Below the pieces are notes generated by a model. It was given only the letters and a program-made list of their open reading frames with translations. It was not told the DNA's origin and did no database searches. The translations under genes and the position numbers were made by a program. From Planctomycetota bacterium (GTDB lineage Bacteria > Planctomycetota > Planctomycetia > Pirellulales > Pirellulaceae), in assembly GCA_014381825.1 (NCBI GenBank), contig JACNKX010000073.1, positions 1 through 64,000 on the forward strand: 64,000 nt of DNA, read 5' to 3'. Positions 35,242-45,909 of the stretch are shown piece by piece; the stretch's first letter is position 1; every line of letters starts with the position of its first letter.

Positions 35242-36498
35242 TTACGCCATCTCCAGTCCGCGCATCGTACCCTTGCCTGTCGAGAACTCGTCAACTTCGA
35301 CTCCTAGTCGCTGCAGCATCGAGACGAACAAATTCGATAGTGGGTAATTGTTCTGCGTGTCAAACGCCAAGTGTTGCCCGTGCTTGAACCCGCCGCCGGC
35401 CAGTAACGCGGGCAGATTGACGTTCGAGTGTGAATTCGCGCTTCCCATGCATGTGCCGTACAGCACCATCGTGCGGTCCAGCAACGACGCGTCTTCTTCT
35501 TGTGTCTCGCTGAGCAATGTCAGGAATTCGTTGAGAGCGTCGAACTGGCGCTCCTCGTGTCCTCGCAATTCGGCGAGAACTTCTGGGCGATTGCCGTGAT
35601 GCGTGATGTTGTGAATTACCGTCGTATCGATGAACAGCGACGCGATCCGAGACGAGTCGGTTTGCAGTGCCAACTTAATGACGTCAAACATCATGCGCGA
35701 TCGCTCGACGAACTGCCGTGAGTCGTTGTTCTCCTCAGGAGTTTTCGCGTCGACTTTTGGCTTTGGACGATACTCCCATTCTTGAGCACTATGAAGCCGA
35801 CGCTCTAGTTCTCGAACGGCGGTCAGGTACTGGTCCATCCGCTGGCGATCGACCGCTGACAGCGAACGGTTCAGCCGCGTCGACTGGTCGCCCACGAAAT
35901 CGAGCGTGCTGCGTCCCTGTCGAAGTGCTTCAACACGAGCTTCGATCTCTTCTGGTCGTCCCTGAACGAACAGCGTTTCGAACAGTTTCCGCGGACTCTT
36001 CTCCGCCGGGATCGGCGCGCCACCTCGGGTATAGCTTAGCGTCGGGCTCTCGTTACTCATCGCGAGAACGAGTGACGGGAAACGCGTTTTGTTTCCAATT
36101 TGTTCGGCAGCGAACTGGTCGAGCGAAACCCAGTTGCGAAACCCGCCCCGCTCTGGATGTGGAGTCCCGGTTAGAAAACATCTCTCCGCAGCATGCGCGC
36201 CGGTAACTCCGGGCAGGCTCACTCCGGAAAACACCGTCATCTGCTGGCGATGCTTCGCCAGTCGTTCAAGATAGGGACTCAACGCGTATTCGCTTCCTGC
36301 GTTCTCCGGGAAGAAATACTGAGGCAGGATGCCCATGTTCGTTTCGATCGCCACCATCCGCCGTGGCGAAGCTGTCGACTCGCCGCCGAACGCGGGGCGC
36401 ATCGCATCCAACAGTGGCAGAGCGAGAGTGACGCCTGACGCTCGCAAAAAAGTGCGTCGCGACAGCACGCGGCGCTTCGTTGACAACGGTGCATGCAT
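35242..36498 (-). CDS. Tat-exported DUF1552 protein
   Basis: 418 aa; the ATG at 36498 puts the twin-arginine motif SRRTFLRASGVTLALPLLDA at the proper distance. The DUF1552 family, partner of DUF1592-type cytochromes, shows PQYFFPENAGSEYALSPYLE, TVFSGVSLPG and NLPALLAGGGFKHGQHLAF. The fold resembles DUF1501/sulfatase-like alkaline phosphatase superfamily proteins, but no substrate is known. Tat export implies folding in the cytoplasm, possibly with a cofactor. Confidence 0.88.
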   Translation of the reverse strand: MHAPLSTKRRVLSRRTFLRASGVTLALPLLDAMRPAFGGESTASPRRMVAIETNMGILPQYFFPENAGSEYALSPYLERLAKHRQQMTVFSGVSLPGVTGAHAAERCFLTGTPHPERGGFRNWVSLDQFAAEQIGNKTRFPSLVLAMSNESPTLSYTRGGAPIPAEKSPRKLFETLFVQGRPEEIEARVEALRQGRSTLDFVGDQSTRLNRSLSAVDRQRMDQYLTAVRELERRLHSAQEWEYRPKPKVDAKTPEENNDSRQFVERSRMMFDVIKLALQTDSSRIASLFIDTTVIHNITHHGNRPEVLAELRGHEERQFDALNEFLTLLSETQEEDASLLDRTMVLYGTCMGSANSHSNVNLPALLAGGGFKHGQHLAFDTQNNYPLSNLFVSMLQRLGVEVDEFSTGKGTMRGLEMA

Positions 36499-36605
36499 TC
36501 TAGTTCTCTCTGAATGACGCATTAGGACGACGGGTCTGTTTGGCAATTCTACTCTACGTCGTCAAGTTTCGTGAACTACAAACCTGGTAAGTTAGCCGTA
36601 CGGCT

Positions 36606-38387
36606 TCACGGGGCAAGAGCATCGATTGGCAAGACGGACAACCCGCAATCTTCTTTGCCGATCGAGTACACGACGTACAACTTGCCGTCGTGCTCGTAAC
36701 CGTACGGATAAGACCATTGCTTGCCTTTTGCTTTGCCGGAGAATCGTGGTGGCGCGGATTTGCCATGGCGGAGCCGCCACATTTTGCTCAAAGTCAACTC
36801 GCCCGGGTTGCTGATGGAGATCACCAACGTATCGCGACTATTGATATTCGATACCAAGTAAAGTTGTCCCGTGCTCAGCTTGCCAAGATACGCCTTTGCG
36901 CGGGGCATTGGCAAGTTGCTCGGCCCGGCCTTTGACCAGGTACGACCACAATCGTTGCTGGTGGAAATCCACGCAACACCGCGTCCGCCACGAATGACGG
37001 CGATTACATGATTGCCTTCTGCCCAGACCGTTGTCTCCGCATAGCTTGGTTTGAGCCGTGGATCGAAAGGAATCAGTGTCGAGTCCCATCTTGTTAGATC
37101 CTCGCCATGACTGATCGCCACCACTGGCAATCCATCTTTATCCTGCCCTCCCGTGATCAAGTTTCCATCGGCCATCCGCACGGGCTCGTCATACGGCCAG
37201 CAGTTCTTCATGACGATGCCTCGTGATTCCCATCGATCTGATTGCTCGTTCAACACAAACGCTTCGGCCTTCAATCCGGGGAACCGTCGGCCCGGCGTGC
37301 CAACGCCAAAGCGGGCACAAATCGTCCATAACTCCTCGTTATGCACAAACAGTACACCATGGCTATGCCGTTCGGCTCCGTCAAAGCCCGGACCGATAAC
37401 TTCGAGCTTAGACCAACTCTTTCCACCATCGTTGGATCGCCTCCCCTGCAGTGTTTCGTGCGGACCATTCTCGTTCACCGGGCTGTTCGCCCAGTTGGCA
37501 TAAAAGACACCGTCATGATGAACGATCGCCGCGCCGTGTAGAAACTTGTAGCCATTGGCCATTGCTCGATGGATCGTATGATGCCGTACATTCGGCACGA
37601 AGGGAATTGTTTCTAAGGCACTTGTAATCGGTGCCCCGGTCCACAGAGTTATCGCTTCTCGCAACGGCTCAACTTTGTGTGGCTCTGGCAGATCTTGGCC
37701 AGCCGTCACAACGAGATCGTCGACAAGATACCATGCACCGGGAGCGATGCGTGTTCCGGAAACCAAGTCGATCGCTCCGATTGGCAAGTTGGTGCGATAC
37801 GCTTGCCGGGTGACCGGGGCCGCGGGCAACTCGCGACTGTGCGGTGCGGAAATCCAATAATCTATGCCAGCATGTTTTGCGTCAACGATCGCTCGCAGGC
37901 GGTGCCAAATCGGTTTCAGGGGATCTAATGTGGGCTGAATCTTCCGAGTGATTTCTTCCCAGGTGCGGCTGCGACCATCAAATTGCATCAATGCCCCGTT
38001 CTGAATGCACAGATTGAACTGGCTCGCATCCTTTCCGCCCGGTTCATGCGTCCAGATGTTCAGCGACCGACCGCTCGTTTTCGAGAATGCGAACGAGAAC
38101 TCGATCATCGCGCGCTGTTGCGGCGAGTCGAAGTCACGTGACAGAGCGGTCCAACCACCAGACTCCGATCGTTCGCCGCGCAGCGAGTGTCGCGATCCAT
38201 CGACACCGCGCCTTACCACTTCGACGGAAGGGATTGCGGCGAGATGAAACGCCCGCCAGCCAACTGGCACTTGGTCGACAATATCATCTTCAAATCCGCC
38301 AACATCGAACACGACGTCAGCGGCAAGTAAATGTCTCGTGAACAGAATCGAAGCAGCAACAACGAGTAACATTTGTTTGGATGCCAT
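36606..38387 (-). CDS. Secreted sialidase-like (BNR propeller) protein
   Basis: 593 aa with a signal peptide (MLLVVAASILFTRHLLAA). Residues about 25-230 look like a jelly-roll carbohydrate-binding module. The C-terminal half is a six-bladed sialidase-type propeller with Asp-box motifs (RRSNDGGKSWSKLEVIG, STSNDCGRTWSKAG). Planctomycetes hold many such exo-sialidase-like proteins that may act on sulfated or sialylated glycans, though an active site is not certain. Divergent from the arsR-type gene. Confidence 0.8.
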   Translation of the reverse strand: MASKQMLLVVAASILFTRHLLAADVVFDVGGFEDDIVDQVPVGWRAFHLAAIPSVEVVRRGVDGSRHSLRGERSESGGWTALSRDFDSPQQRAMIEFSFAFSKTSGRSLNIWTHEPGGKDASQFNLCIQNGALMQFDGRSRTWEEITRKIQPTLDPLKPIWHRLRAIVDAKHAGIDYWISAPHSRELPAAPVTRQAYRTNLPIGAIDLVSGTRIAPGAWYLVDDLVVTAGQDLPEPHKVEPLREAITLWTGAPITSALETIPFVPNVRHHTIHRAMANGYKFLHGAAIVHHDGVFYANWANSPVNENGPHETLQGRRSNDGGKSWSKLEVIGPGFDGAERHSHGVLFVHNEELWTICARFGVGTPGRRFPGLKAEAFVLNEQSDRWESRGIVMKNCWPYDEPVRMADGNLITGGQDKDGLPVVAISHGEDLTRWDSTLIPFDPRLKPSYAETTVWAEGNHVIAVIRGGRGVAWISTSNDCGRTWSKAGPSNLPMPRAKAYLGKLSTGQLYLVSNINSRDTLVISISNPGELTLSKMWRLRHGKSAPPRFSGKAKGKQWSYPYGYEHDGKLYVVYSIGKEDCGLSVLPIDALAP

Positions 38388-38562
38388 GAGTTAACCTTTT
38401 CTTCGGGTATGTCCGACCCTAGTGTACTTGTCAGTTATCCTTGAGGATGGGTGGCTTGCAGTGCCAAGTGAGTCCGTGGCGGATTTGACTTGAGTGATAC
38501 TTCATATCAAAATACCCCCATCTGCTGATTTTCGATGCACTTGACGCCCGCCGGAGCTGCTC

Positions 38563-38865
38563 GTGGGTAACGACAACTTACAGAATTCATGTGCGGGGCT
38601 ACTCAAAGTGCTCGCCGATGAAACGCGACTTTCTGTTGTTCGACAGCTATTGGACGAACCGAAACACGTTAACGAAATCAACGAAGCGTTACAGTTGGAG
38701 CAAAGCTTGCTTTCGCACCACCTGCGATCCTTGCGAGATGCTGGCATCGTCTGCGCGGAGCGTGATGGCAAGGCGGTTTTGTATTCACTCGCTCCCGAGT
38801 ATCGCGGGGACCCCAACGTCGAAGCGATCGATTTGGGATGTTGTCAGATTTCGTTTAATTCTTAG
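38563..38865 (+). CDS. ArsR-family transcriptional regulator
   Basis: 100 aa from a GTG after CGGAG. Winged helix-turn-helix of the ArsR/SmtB type: LLKVLADETRLSVVRQLLDE, EINEALQLEQSLLSHHLRSL and a wing DGKAVLYSLAP. The alpha-3 CxCxxD metal site is absent; two adjacent Cys near the end (IDLGCCQISF) could bind metal or sense redox. It lies 41 bases upstream of the transglutaminase gene and divergent from the sialidase, so it may control either. Confidence 0.88.
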   Translation: MGNDNLQNSCAGLLKVLADETRLSVVRQLLDEPKHVNEINEALQLEQSLLSHHLRSLRDAGIVCAERDGKAVLYSLAPEYRGDPNVEAIDLGCCQISFNS

Positions 38866-38906
38866 AACTTGCATCCCTGCGATCACTCGCGCCAAGAAAG
38901 TACACC

Positions 38907-40073
38907 ATGAACAAATTGCTTAAAACCTGCGTCTGTGCGATCACCATCGGATCGAGCTTGCTGACATCCGCCGGTTCGATTCTTGCGGAAGACAATTCGT
39001 GTCGCTCACTCATTGAGACCGAAGGCGTTGCATCAATAGCGCTCACCGACGCGGTTACCTACGAAGTCGACTTCTCGGCGGTTGTGACGCCGCCCTATCA
39101 CGCCGACATCTTGAAAGTATGGATGCCGATCCCACAGACAGACATCTTTCAACAGGTCACCGACAGTAAACTGACAACCTTCCCGGCAGCCGTTGTGCCG
39201 CAGATCGACGTCGAGCCGGTTCATGGAAACAAGTTCGCATACTTTGAGTTCCACAAACCGCTCGGCGCACAAATCATTCGCCACCGCTTCACCGCAACGG
39301 TGCGAAACGCCCGTTGGAATCTTGATCCTTCCCTGGTGCAGCTGCCCGAAAAATGGCCGCAAGACATGGTGGCGTATCTGAAACCAGACACTATCACTGA
39401 AGCAGCCGGTTTCCAAGCAGTGATTCAGGACATTGCTCCGCAGCGATCAACGTCGGTCAACAAGCTGTTCGCGGCGATGAGCTGGATTGATAAGAATCTA
39501 ACGTACGGTCACAACGACTCCTCGTTAAGAGCAGATGCCGATCACGCGTTTACGAAGCGACACGGCAATTGCAGCGACTATCATGGGCTGTGCGCGACGA
39601 TGGGCCGTACACTTGGTTTCCCCACGCGAGTAACTTACGGTCTTGCGCTGTTCCCAAAGAATTCGCCGTCGCACTGCAAGCTCGAAGCGTTCCTTCCACC
39701 GTACGGCTGGGTTAGCTTCGATCTTTCGGAAACTCAGAAGATGATCGCGGCCATCGGGAAGAACGAGTCACTCGGCGAAACGACCAAAGCGAAGCTGGCA
39801 ACATCCGCGCGGCTGCGCCTGACAAAAGGCTTCCGCGAAAACAGTTGGTTGCTCGTCACAAAGGGGACAAATTATGAATTAGTGCCCAAAGCAAGCCAGC
39901 CCGTCCATGTCGTTCGTACAATCTACGCCGAAGCAGACGGCGAGGCACTTCCTGAGCCCGATCCAGCTAACAAAGACAAGCGTGAGTTCGGCTGGATGAC
40001 GATCCATGCCTACAAATCAAACAAGCCTGTCTCCAAACCATTCAAGGATCTAACGTCACTGGAGTCGGAATAA
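38907..40073 (+). CDS. Secreted transglutaminase-like protein
   Basis: 388 aa with a signal peptide (CAITIGSSLLTSAGSILAED). The transglutaminase-like core has a full triad: Cys222 (HGNCSDYHGLC), His256 (SPSHCKLEAFLPPYGW) and Asp272 (WVSFDLSE). N-terminal beta domain (YEVDFSAVVTPPY, LKVWMPIPQTD) is typical of bacterial transglutaminase-like proteases. Probably a periplasmic or secreted cysteine peptidase or amidase. Likely co-transcribed with the ArsR gene. Confidence 0.85.
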   Translation: MNKLLKTCVCAITIGSSLLTSAGSILAEDNSCRSLIETEGVASIALTDAVTYEVDFSAVVTPPYHADILKVWMPIPQTDIFQQVTDSKLTTFPAAVVPQIDVEPVHGNKFAYFEFHKPLGAQIIRHRFTATVRNARWNLDPSLVQLPEKWPQDMVAYLKPDTITEAAGFQAVIQDIAPQRSTSVNKLFAAMSWIDKNLTYGHNDSSLRADADHAFTKRHGNCSDYHGLCATMGRTLGFPTRVTYGLALFPKNSPSHCKLEAFLPPYGWVSFDLSETQKMIAAIGKNESLGETTKAKLATSARLRLTKGFRENSWLLVTKGTNYELVPKASQPVHVVRTIYAEADGEALPEPDPANKDKREFGWMTIHAYKSNKPVSKPFKDLTSLESE

Positions 40074-40210
40074 ACCCCGCGGAACGGAATTCACCAATAT
40101 CCCGGTCGCCAAATTGCACGCTCGTCCAGGTTCGATAGAATACGGGTCATCATTGTGAACGTGACAGCTCCAACAACGGACCCAGCGTAACCAAGGACCA
40201 GGCAAACCAC

Positions 40211-41107
40211 ATGCACGCTTTCGACTATCAGTCCCCATCAACGGTGGCAGAAGCCATCGAATTGATGGCAAAACACAACGGCTCCGCCCGCCCGCTGGCC
40301 GGTGGTACAGATTTGATCGATCAAATGCGAGTCGGTCGGCTCGCGCCAGATGTCCTAATCGATGTCAAAAAACTCGACGAACTAAACGTATTGTCCGCTG
40401 ATGCCGCCGGTCTGCACGTTGGTGCGGCGGTGCCCTGCTATCGCATCTATGGCGACGAGACTGTGAATTCGCAGTACACCGCCCTAGCCGATAGCTGCCA
40501 TATCATTGGCGGGATCCAAATCCAGAGTCGTGCCAGCATCGGCGGAAACCTTTGTAACTCTGGTCCTGCCGCCGACTCAACTCCTAGCATGATTGCACTC
40601 GGTGGCGTCTGCGTGATTGCGGGGCCATCCGGCAGTCGCGAGATAGCAGTCGAGTCGTTCTGCACGGGGCCCGGCAAGAATGTACTCGAGCCCGGTGAGC
40701 TGTTGGTCGAAGTACGATTCCCAGCGAGACCCGCTAACAGCGGATCGCACTATCGCCGAATGATTCCTCGCAACGAAATGGATATCGCGGTCGTTGGCGT
40801 CGGAGCGAGCGTCACACTCGATGACAGCGGTCAGAATTTTGTGTCGGCCAGAATCGGCTTAGGTGCGATCGCGGCGACACCACTCTTTGCCGAAGCCGCT
40901 GGCGAGTCACTAGCGGGTCAGCCCGTGAACGACGAGAGCCTAGAAAAGGCCGCTGCAGCTGCTCGCGAGATCGCGTCGCCCATCACGGACATGCGGGGCA
41001 CGCGCGAGTATCGAATCCATGTGACGGGTGTGCTGGTCAAACGAGTGTTGCAGGCCGCCATTGTCCGGGCACGCGGTGAACAGATTGACTACTGTCGAGG
41101 ACACTAA
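40211..41107 (+). CDS. Molybdenum hydroxylase FAD subunit (CoxM/XdhB-like)
   Basis: 298 aa. FAD-binding PCMH domain with the signature LAGGTDLIDQMRVGRLAP and SIGGNLCNSGPAADSTP, then the CO-dehydrogenase flavoprotein C-terminal domain (DIAVVGVGASVTLD, MRGTREYRIHVTGVLVKRVL). It passes electrons from the [2Fe-2S] subunit to the acceptor. First gene of a three-subunit set with the 2Fe-2S and molybdopterin subunits, all on the plus strand with small gaps. Confidence 0.92.
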   Translation: MHAFDYQSPSTVAEAIELMAKHNGSARPLAGGTDLIDQMRVGRLAPDVLIDVKKLDELNVLSADAAGLHVGAAVPCYRIYGDETVNSQYTALADSCHIIGGIQIQSRASIGGNLCNSGPAADSTPSMIALGGVCVIAGPSGSREIAVESFCTGPGKNVLEPGELLVEVRFPARPANSGSHYRRMIPRNEMDIAVVGVGASVTLDDSGQNFVSARIGLGAIAATPLFAEAAGESLAGQPVNDESLEKAAAAAREIASPITDMRGTREYRIHVTGVLVKRVLQAAIVRARGEQIDYCRGH

Positions 41108-41185
41108 CGCGACGAGTCTGCCTGACGAACCATTGCTCGCTTACAACTCGCACAGCGAAATACGAATACAATCTTGGAGTCATTT

Positions 41186-41674
<489 letters not shown>

Positions 41675-41719
41675 ATCATCGTTGAGCCTTCTCTCAACAA
41701 TAAATGGAGTAGACAACCT

Positions 41720-43987
41720 ATGGCGACCGCAGAAAACCCTAAATACAAGGTTATTGGTACTCGTCCTATTCGTCACGACGGTGCCGACAAGGTGACCGGA
41801 CGCGCCAGGTACGGCGCAGACATCCAGCTGTCTGGCATGCTTTATGGCGCGATGCTTCGCAGCCCACATGCTCATGCCAACATTAAGAGCATCGATACGT
41901 CAAAGGCCGAGGCGCTGCCTGGTGTCCGAGCGGTTGCGACCTCGGCGGACTTGCCGGAGCAAGGCGATCGCGTCGTCGAGCTTGGCGAAGGTGCCGCCAA
42001 TATGCGTCATCTGACCGCCAACGTCCTGGCACGTGGAAAGGTTCTCTACAGAGGCCATTCGATCGCCGCAGTGGCCGCCGATAATATCCACATCGCGGAA
42101 GAAGCCATCAAACTGATTGAAGTCGAGTACGAACTGTTACCGCCGGTCATGGATGTTGTCGGTGCGATGGCCGAAAATGCGCCGGTTCTTAACGACGACA
42201 TTCGCACCGAGTCCGTCGGCTCGGCACCACCGGCAAAGGACTCGAAGCCGACCAATGTTGCGAAGCACTTCTTGTTTGAGAAAGGCGATGTCGCGGCAGG
42301 CTTCGCCGAAGCTGACATCATCGTCGAGCGTGAGTTCGATACGGCGATGGTGCATCAAGGATACATCGAGCCGCACAACGCAACCGTACTCTGGAATACC
42401 GACGGCAAGCTCACGGTATGGATCAGTACGCAAGGTTCATTCACCGTGCGACAGCAGACGGCAGAACTCTTAAAGATTCCGATCTCTAACGTGAAAGTAA
42501 TTCCCACCGAAATCGGCGGCGGCTTTGGAGGCAAAATCTCCGTCTACCTGCCACCCGTGGCCGCGGTGTTGTCGAAGAAGACGGGCCGCCCTGTCAAGCT
42601 CGTCATGTCCCGAACCAATGTTTTTGAAGCGACTGGGCCCACTCCCGGTTCGCACATGAAAGTCAAACTCGGCGCCACCAAGGACGGAAAGCTGGTCGCG
42701 GGCGAGGCGTGGATTGCATTCGAGGCAGGAGCCTACACGGGATCACCCATCGGACCGGCATGTATGTGTGTGTTTGCATGCTACGATCTGCCGCATGGTC
42801 GTGTGGAGGGCTTTGACGTTTGTGTGAACAAGCCGCGGACGAACGCCTATCGAGCTCCTGGTTCAACGCACGTTGCATTCGCGACAGAAACGTTGGTGAA
42901 CGAGATCTGCGAGAAGATCGACGTTGACCCAGCTGAATTCCGCATCAACAACGCAGCGAAAGAAGGAGTGCGCCGCGTTGATGGTCCGGTCTACGCCCGA
43001 GTCGGCATGGTCGAAACGGTCGAAGCGATTAAGAACAGTGAGCATTACAAGACAGCGCTCGAGGGAAAGTATCGTGGTCGCGGCATCGCTTCCGGCTTCT
43101 GGTTTAATTGTGGCCTCAAATCGGCTGCTTCGGCGACCGTGAATCCCGATGGAACCGTCTCGTTGCTTGAAGGCTCCACCGACATCGGTGGTTCGCGGAC
43201 CGGCATCGCGATGCAGCTCGCCGAAGCGTTAGGCATCACGGCGGAAGAAGTGATTCCAGCGGTAGGTGACACGGATAGTGTTGGCTATTGCGATGTCACC
43301 GGCGGCAGCCGCGTGACGTTTGCCACTGGTATCGCCGCGATCGAAGCCGCGAAGGACATTCAACGTCAGTTAGTTGATCGCGCTGCAATGATCTGGGAAG
43401 TCGATTCGTCGCATGTATCGTACAGCGACGGCGGCGTTCATGGACCCGACGGAAAGCAACTGTCGTTCAAGGAGATGGCCGCAAAGCTGCACGGTACCGG
43501 TGGAGCCGTCATTGGTCGCGGTACTTCCAGCGAGGCGACGCAAGGCGGAGCGTTCGGAACACATTGCGTGGACGTCGAAGTTGATGTGGATCTCGGCAAA
43601 GTTCAGATACTTCGCTACACGGCAGCTCAAGACGCCGGGACTGCTATTCATCCCAGCTACGTCGAAGGCCAGATGCAAGGCGGTGCCGTGCAAGGGATTG
43701 GCTGGGCGTTGAACGAAGAGTATTGGTACGACGAGCAGGGCGAGATGCGAAACTCAACGTATCTCGACTATCGCATTCCAACTTGCTACGACGTTCCCAT
43801 GATCGACACGATCATTGTCGAAGTGCCTGATCCACAGCACCCTTATGGCGTTCGTGGTGTTGGCGAAGTTCCGATTTGTCCGCCGCCCGCCGCGATCGCG
43901 AATGCGATCTATGACGCGGTCGGTGTGCGAATGCACGATTTGCCAATGTCGCCACCGAAATTGTTGGCCGAGATTTTGAAAAAGTAG
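41720..43987 (+). CDS. Molybdenum hydroxylase molybdopterin-binding subunit (XDH/aldehyde oxidase type)
   Basis: 755 aa, ATG 45 bases after the 2Fe-2S gene. The N-terminal aldehyde-oxidase domain (GADKVTGRARYGADIQLSGM) precedes the molybdopterin-binding part with GGGFGGK, NAYRAPGSTHVAFATE and the catalytic Glu in GVRGVGEVPICPPPAAIANA. The CO-dehydrogenase active-site loop AYxCSFR is absent, so this is not a CO oxidase. With the neighbouring aldehyde dehydrogenase and MoaD-like genes, an aldehyde or N-heterocycle oxidase is more likely. The substrate cannot be read from the sequence. Confidence 0.92.
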   Translation: MATAENPKYKVIGTRPIRHDGADKVTGRARYGADIQLSGMLYGAMLRSPHAHANIKSIDTSKAEALPGVRAVATSADLPEQGDRVVELGEGAANMRHLTANVLARGKVLYRGHSIAAVAADNIHIAEEAIKLIEVEYELLPPVMDVVGAMAENAPVLNDDIRTESVGSAPPAKDSKPTNVAKHFLFEKGDVAAGFAEADIIVEREFDTAMVHQGYIEPHNATVLWNTDGKLTVWISTQGSFTVRQQTAELLKIPISNVKVIPTEIGGGFGGKISVYLPPVAAVLSKKTGRPVKLVMSRTNVFEATGPTPGSHMKVKLGATKDGKLVAGEAWIAFEAGAYTGSPIGPACMCVFACYDLPHGRVEGFDVCVNKPRTNAYRAPGSTHVAFATETLVNEICEKIDVDPAEFRINNAAKEGVRRVDGPVYARVGMVETVEAIKNSEHYKTALEGKYRGRGIASGFWFNCGLKSAASATVNPDGTVSLLEGSTDIGGSRTGIAMQLAEALGITAEEVIPAVGDTDSVGYCDVTGGSRVTFATGIAAIEAAKDIQRQLVDRAAMIWEVDSSHVSYSDGGVHGPDGKQLSFKEMAAKLHGTGGAVIGRGTSSEATQGGAFGTHCVDVEVDVDLGKVQILRYTAAQDAGTAIHPSYVEGQMQGGAVQGIGWALNEEYWYDEQGEMRNSTYLDYRIPTCYDVPMIDTIIVEVPDPQHPYGVRGVGEVPICPPPAAIANAIYDAVGVRMHDLPMSPPKLLAEILKK

Positions 43988-44092
43988 ACGTCACGCTCCG
44001 TCATGACGAGCCCTGGGATTAATGCCGATAGAAGTCGAGACTTGGTCAAATTGCTCTAACCCTGCGCTGAAGGGCTCATCACTCGGAGAGTG

Positions 44093-44371
44093 ATGGCTAC
44101 GAGGACTATGCCGCGCGTCTTCATTCCACCTCCGATGCGTTCTTTAACCGAGGGCGAGGAAGTTGTTGATGTCGGCGGGACAAACCTCGGACAAGTGATT
44201 GCTCATCTCGAGCGACGGTTTCCAGGAATGAAAGAACGACTCTGTCAGGATGATGATATTCGCCCTGGCTTGTCAGTGGCGGTCGCAGGCTCCGTCGCCA
44301 CGTTAGGGATGTTGCAACGAACCAATCCCGAGGTTGAAATACACTTTCTGCCCGCAATTGGCGGTGGCTGA
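44093..44371 (+). CDS. MoaD/ThiS-like sulfur carrier protein
   Basis: 92 aa from the ATG at 44093, after a GGAG site. The beta-grasp small protein ends in Ala-Ile-Gly-Gly-Gly, the thiocarboxylated tail used by MoaD and ThiS. Typical elements are the acidic [20 protein letters not shown] and the hydrophobic end [12 protein letters not shown]. In molybdopterin synthase such a carrier donates sulfur to the cofactor. Its place next to the molybdenum hydroxylase suggests a dedicated role, but a thiamine or other sulfur carrier cannot be excluded. Confidence 0.8.
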   Translation: MATRTMPRVFIPPPMRSLTEGEEVVDVGGTNLGQVIAHLERRFPGMKERLCQDDDIRPGLSVAVAGSVATLGMLQRTNPEVEIHFLPAIGGG

Positions 44372-44411
44372 AAGCACAAGCTCACCATTTTCTGAAACAG
44401 GAGATACCGCT

Positions 44412-45890
44412 ATGGCAACGGCACTCGAACCAACTACGTTCGCTGTCCCGGAAGTTCGTCAAACGCAAATGCTGATCGGCGGCAAGTGGCAAGATGCCGC
44501 GAGCGGCAAGACGTTCGCCACGGTTAACCCTGCAACCGAGGAGATAATCGCCGAGGTAGCGGAAGGCGACGCCGCTGATATCGATTTGGCCGCGCAGGCC
44601 GCGCGAGCTGCATTCGAGTCGGGACCCTGGGCCACCATGGATGCCCGCGACCGCGGCAAGTTGATGACCAAATTGGCAAATTTGATCGAGGATAACTTCG
44701 ACGAACTTGCCGCGCTCGAATCGCTCGACAACGGAAAACCGATCAGCGATGCGCGGGCAGCCGATCTTCCTTTGGCCATCGATTGCCTACATTACTACGC
44801 TGGCTGGGCGGACAAAATTCACGGCGACACGATTCCAATTCGTGGCGATTACTTCTGTTACACGCGCCGCGAACCGCTTGGTGTTTGCGGCCAGATCATT
44901 CCTTGGAACTTTCCGATGTTGATGGCGGCATGGAAATGGGGGCCGGCGCTTGCTGCCGGTTGCACGATTGTCATGAAGCCCGCCGAGCAGACGCCGCTCA
45001 CCTGCCTGCGTATGGGCGAACTCGCAATGGAAGCTGGCTTCCCACCAGGCGTCATCAATGTCGTCCCCGGATACGGTCCGACCGCGGGTGCAGCGATGGT
45101 CAAGCACCCGGGAGTCGACAAGATCGCCTTCACTGGTGAACATCGCACGGCTCAGATCATTATGGCCGACGCTGCTCAGACCTTGAAGCGTTTGACCTTT
45201 GAGCTGGGGGGCAAGAGTCCGAATATTGTCTTCGCTGATGCAGACCTCGACGCTGCCATCGCTGGTGCCGAGTTTGGTTTGTTCTTCAACCAAGGTCAGT
45301 GCTGTTGTGCAGGCAGTCGATTGTTCGTCGAAGAGTCGGTCCACGAGGAGTTCGTCGAGAGAATCGTCGAACGCGCGAGCAGCCGAGTTCTTGGCAATCC
45401 ATTCGACGCTAAGACAACTCAAGGACCGCAAGTCGACCAAGATCAGTTCGAGAAGATCTTGGGTTACATCGAAAAGGGGAAGGAGCAAGGCGCGGCCTGC
45501 GTTACCGGCGGAAATCGATTCGGCGACAAGGGCTACTTTGTCGAGCCGACGATTTTCACCGGCGTTACCGACGACATGGCGATCGCGACCGACGAGATCT
45601 TCGGGCCCGTGATGAACATTCTCAGCTTCAAAGACTTTGACGAAGTTGTCGAACGCGCTAACAACACCCAGTTCGGCCTAGCGGCAGCTGTGTGGACTCG
45701 CGATGTCCAAAAGGCTCATCGCATCGCCAACTCCGTCCGAGCCGGAACCGTGTGGGTCAATTGCTACGACGTCTTTGACGCCGCAGCGCCGTTCGGCGGC
45801 TTCAAGATGAGCGGCATGGGCCGAGAACTCGGTGAAGCCGCGCTGGCTAACTATACCGAGTCGAAGACCGTCACGATGAGCCTTGGCTAG
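44412..45890 (+). CDS. NAD(P)-dependent aldehyde dehydrogenase
   Basis: 492 aa; the ATG at 44412 fits the family N-terminus ([14 protein letters not shown]). The signature [17 protein letters not shown] with the catalytic Glu, and [17 protein letters not shown] with the catalytic Cys, are present, as is [18 protein letters not shown] of the cofactor site. The usual FTGSTEVG is replaced by FTGEHRTA. Oxidises aldehydes to acids. Position after the molybdenum hydroxylase and MoaD-like genes suggests shared aldehyde metabolism. Three cysteines in a row at the active site are notable. Confidence 0.93.
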   Translation: MATALEPTTFAVPEVRQTQMLIGGKWQDAASGKTFATVNPATEEIIAEVAEGDAADIDLAAQAARAAFESGPWATMDARDRGKLMTKLANLIEDNFDELAALESLDNGKPISDARAADLPLAIDCLHYYAGWADKIHGDTIPIRGDYFCYTRREPLGVCGQIIPWNFPMLMAAWKWGPALAAGCTIVMKPAEQTPLTCLRMGELAMEAGFPPGVINVVPGYGPTAGAAMVKHPGVDKIAFTGEHRTAQIIMADAAQTLKRLTFELGGKSPNIVFADADLDAAIAGAEFGLFFNQGQCCCAGSRLFVEESVHEEFVERIVERASSRVLGNPFDAKTTQGPQVDQDQFEKILGYIEKGKEQGAACVTGGNRFGDKGYFVEPTIFTGVTDDMAIATDEIFGPVMNILSFKDFDEVVERANNTQFGLAAAVWTRDVQKAHRIANSVRAGTVWVNCYDVFDAAAPFGGFKMSGMGRELGEAALANYTESKTVTMSLG

Positions 45891-45909
45891 AAGCCGGCAG
45901 ACGACCCAA

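Noticed and set aside
41720-43987. Molybdenum hydroxylase as aerobic CO dehydrogenase.
   Set aside because: The CO dehydrogenase active-site loop AYxCSFR is missing; aldehyde/xanthine oxidase type fits better.
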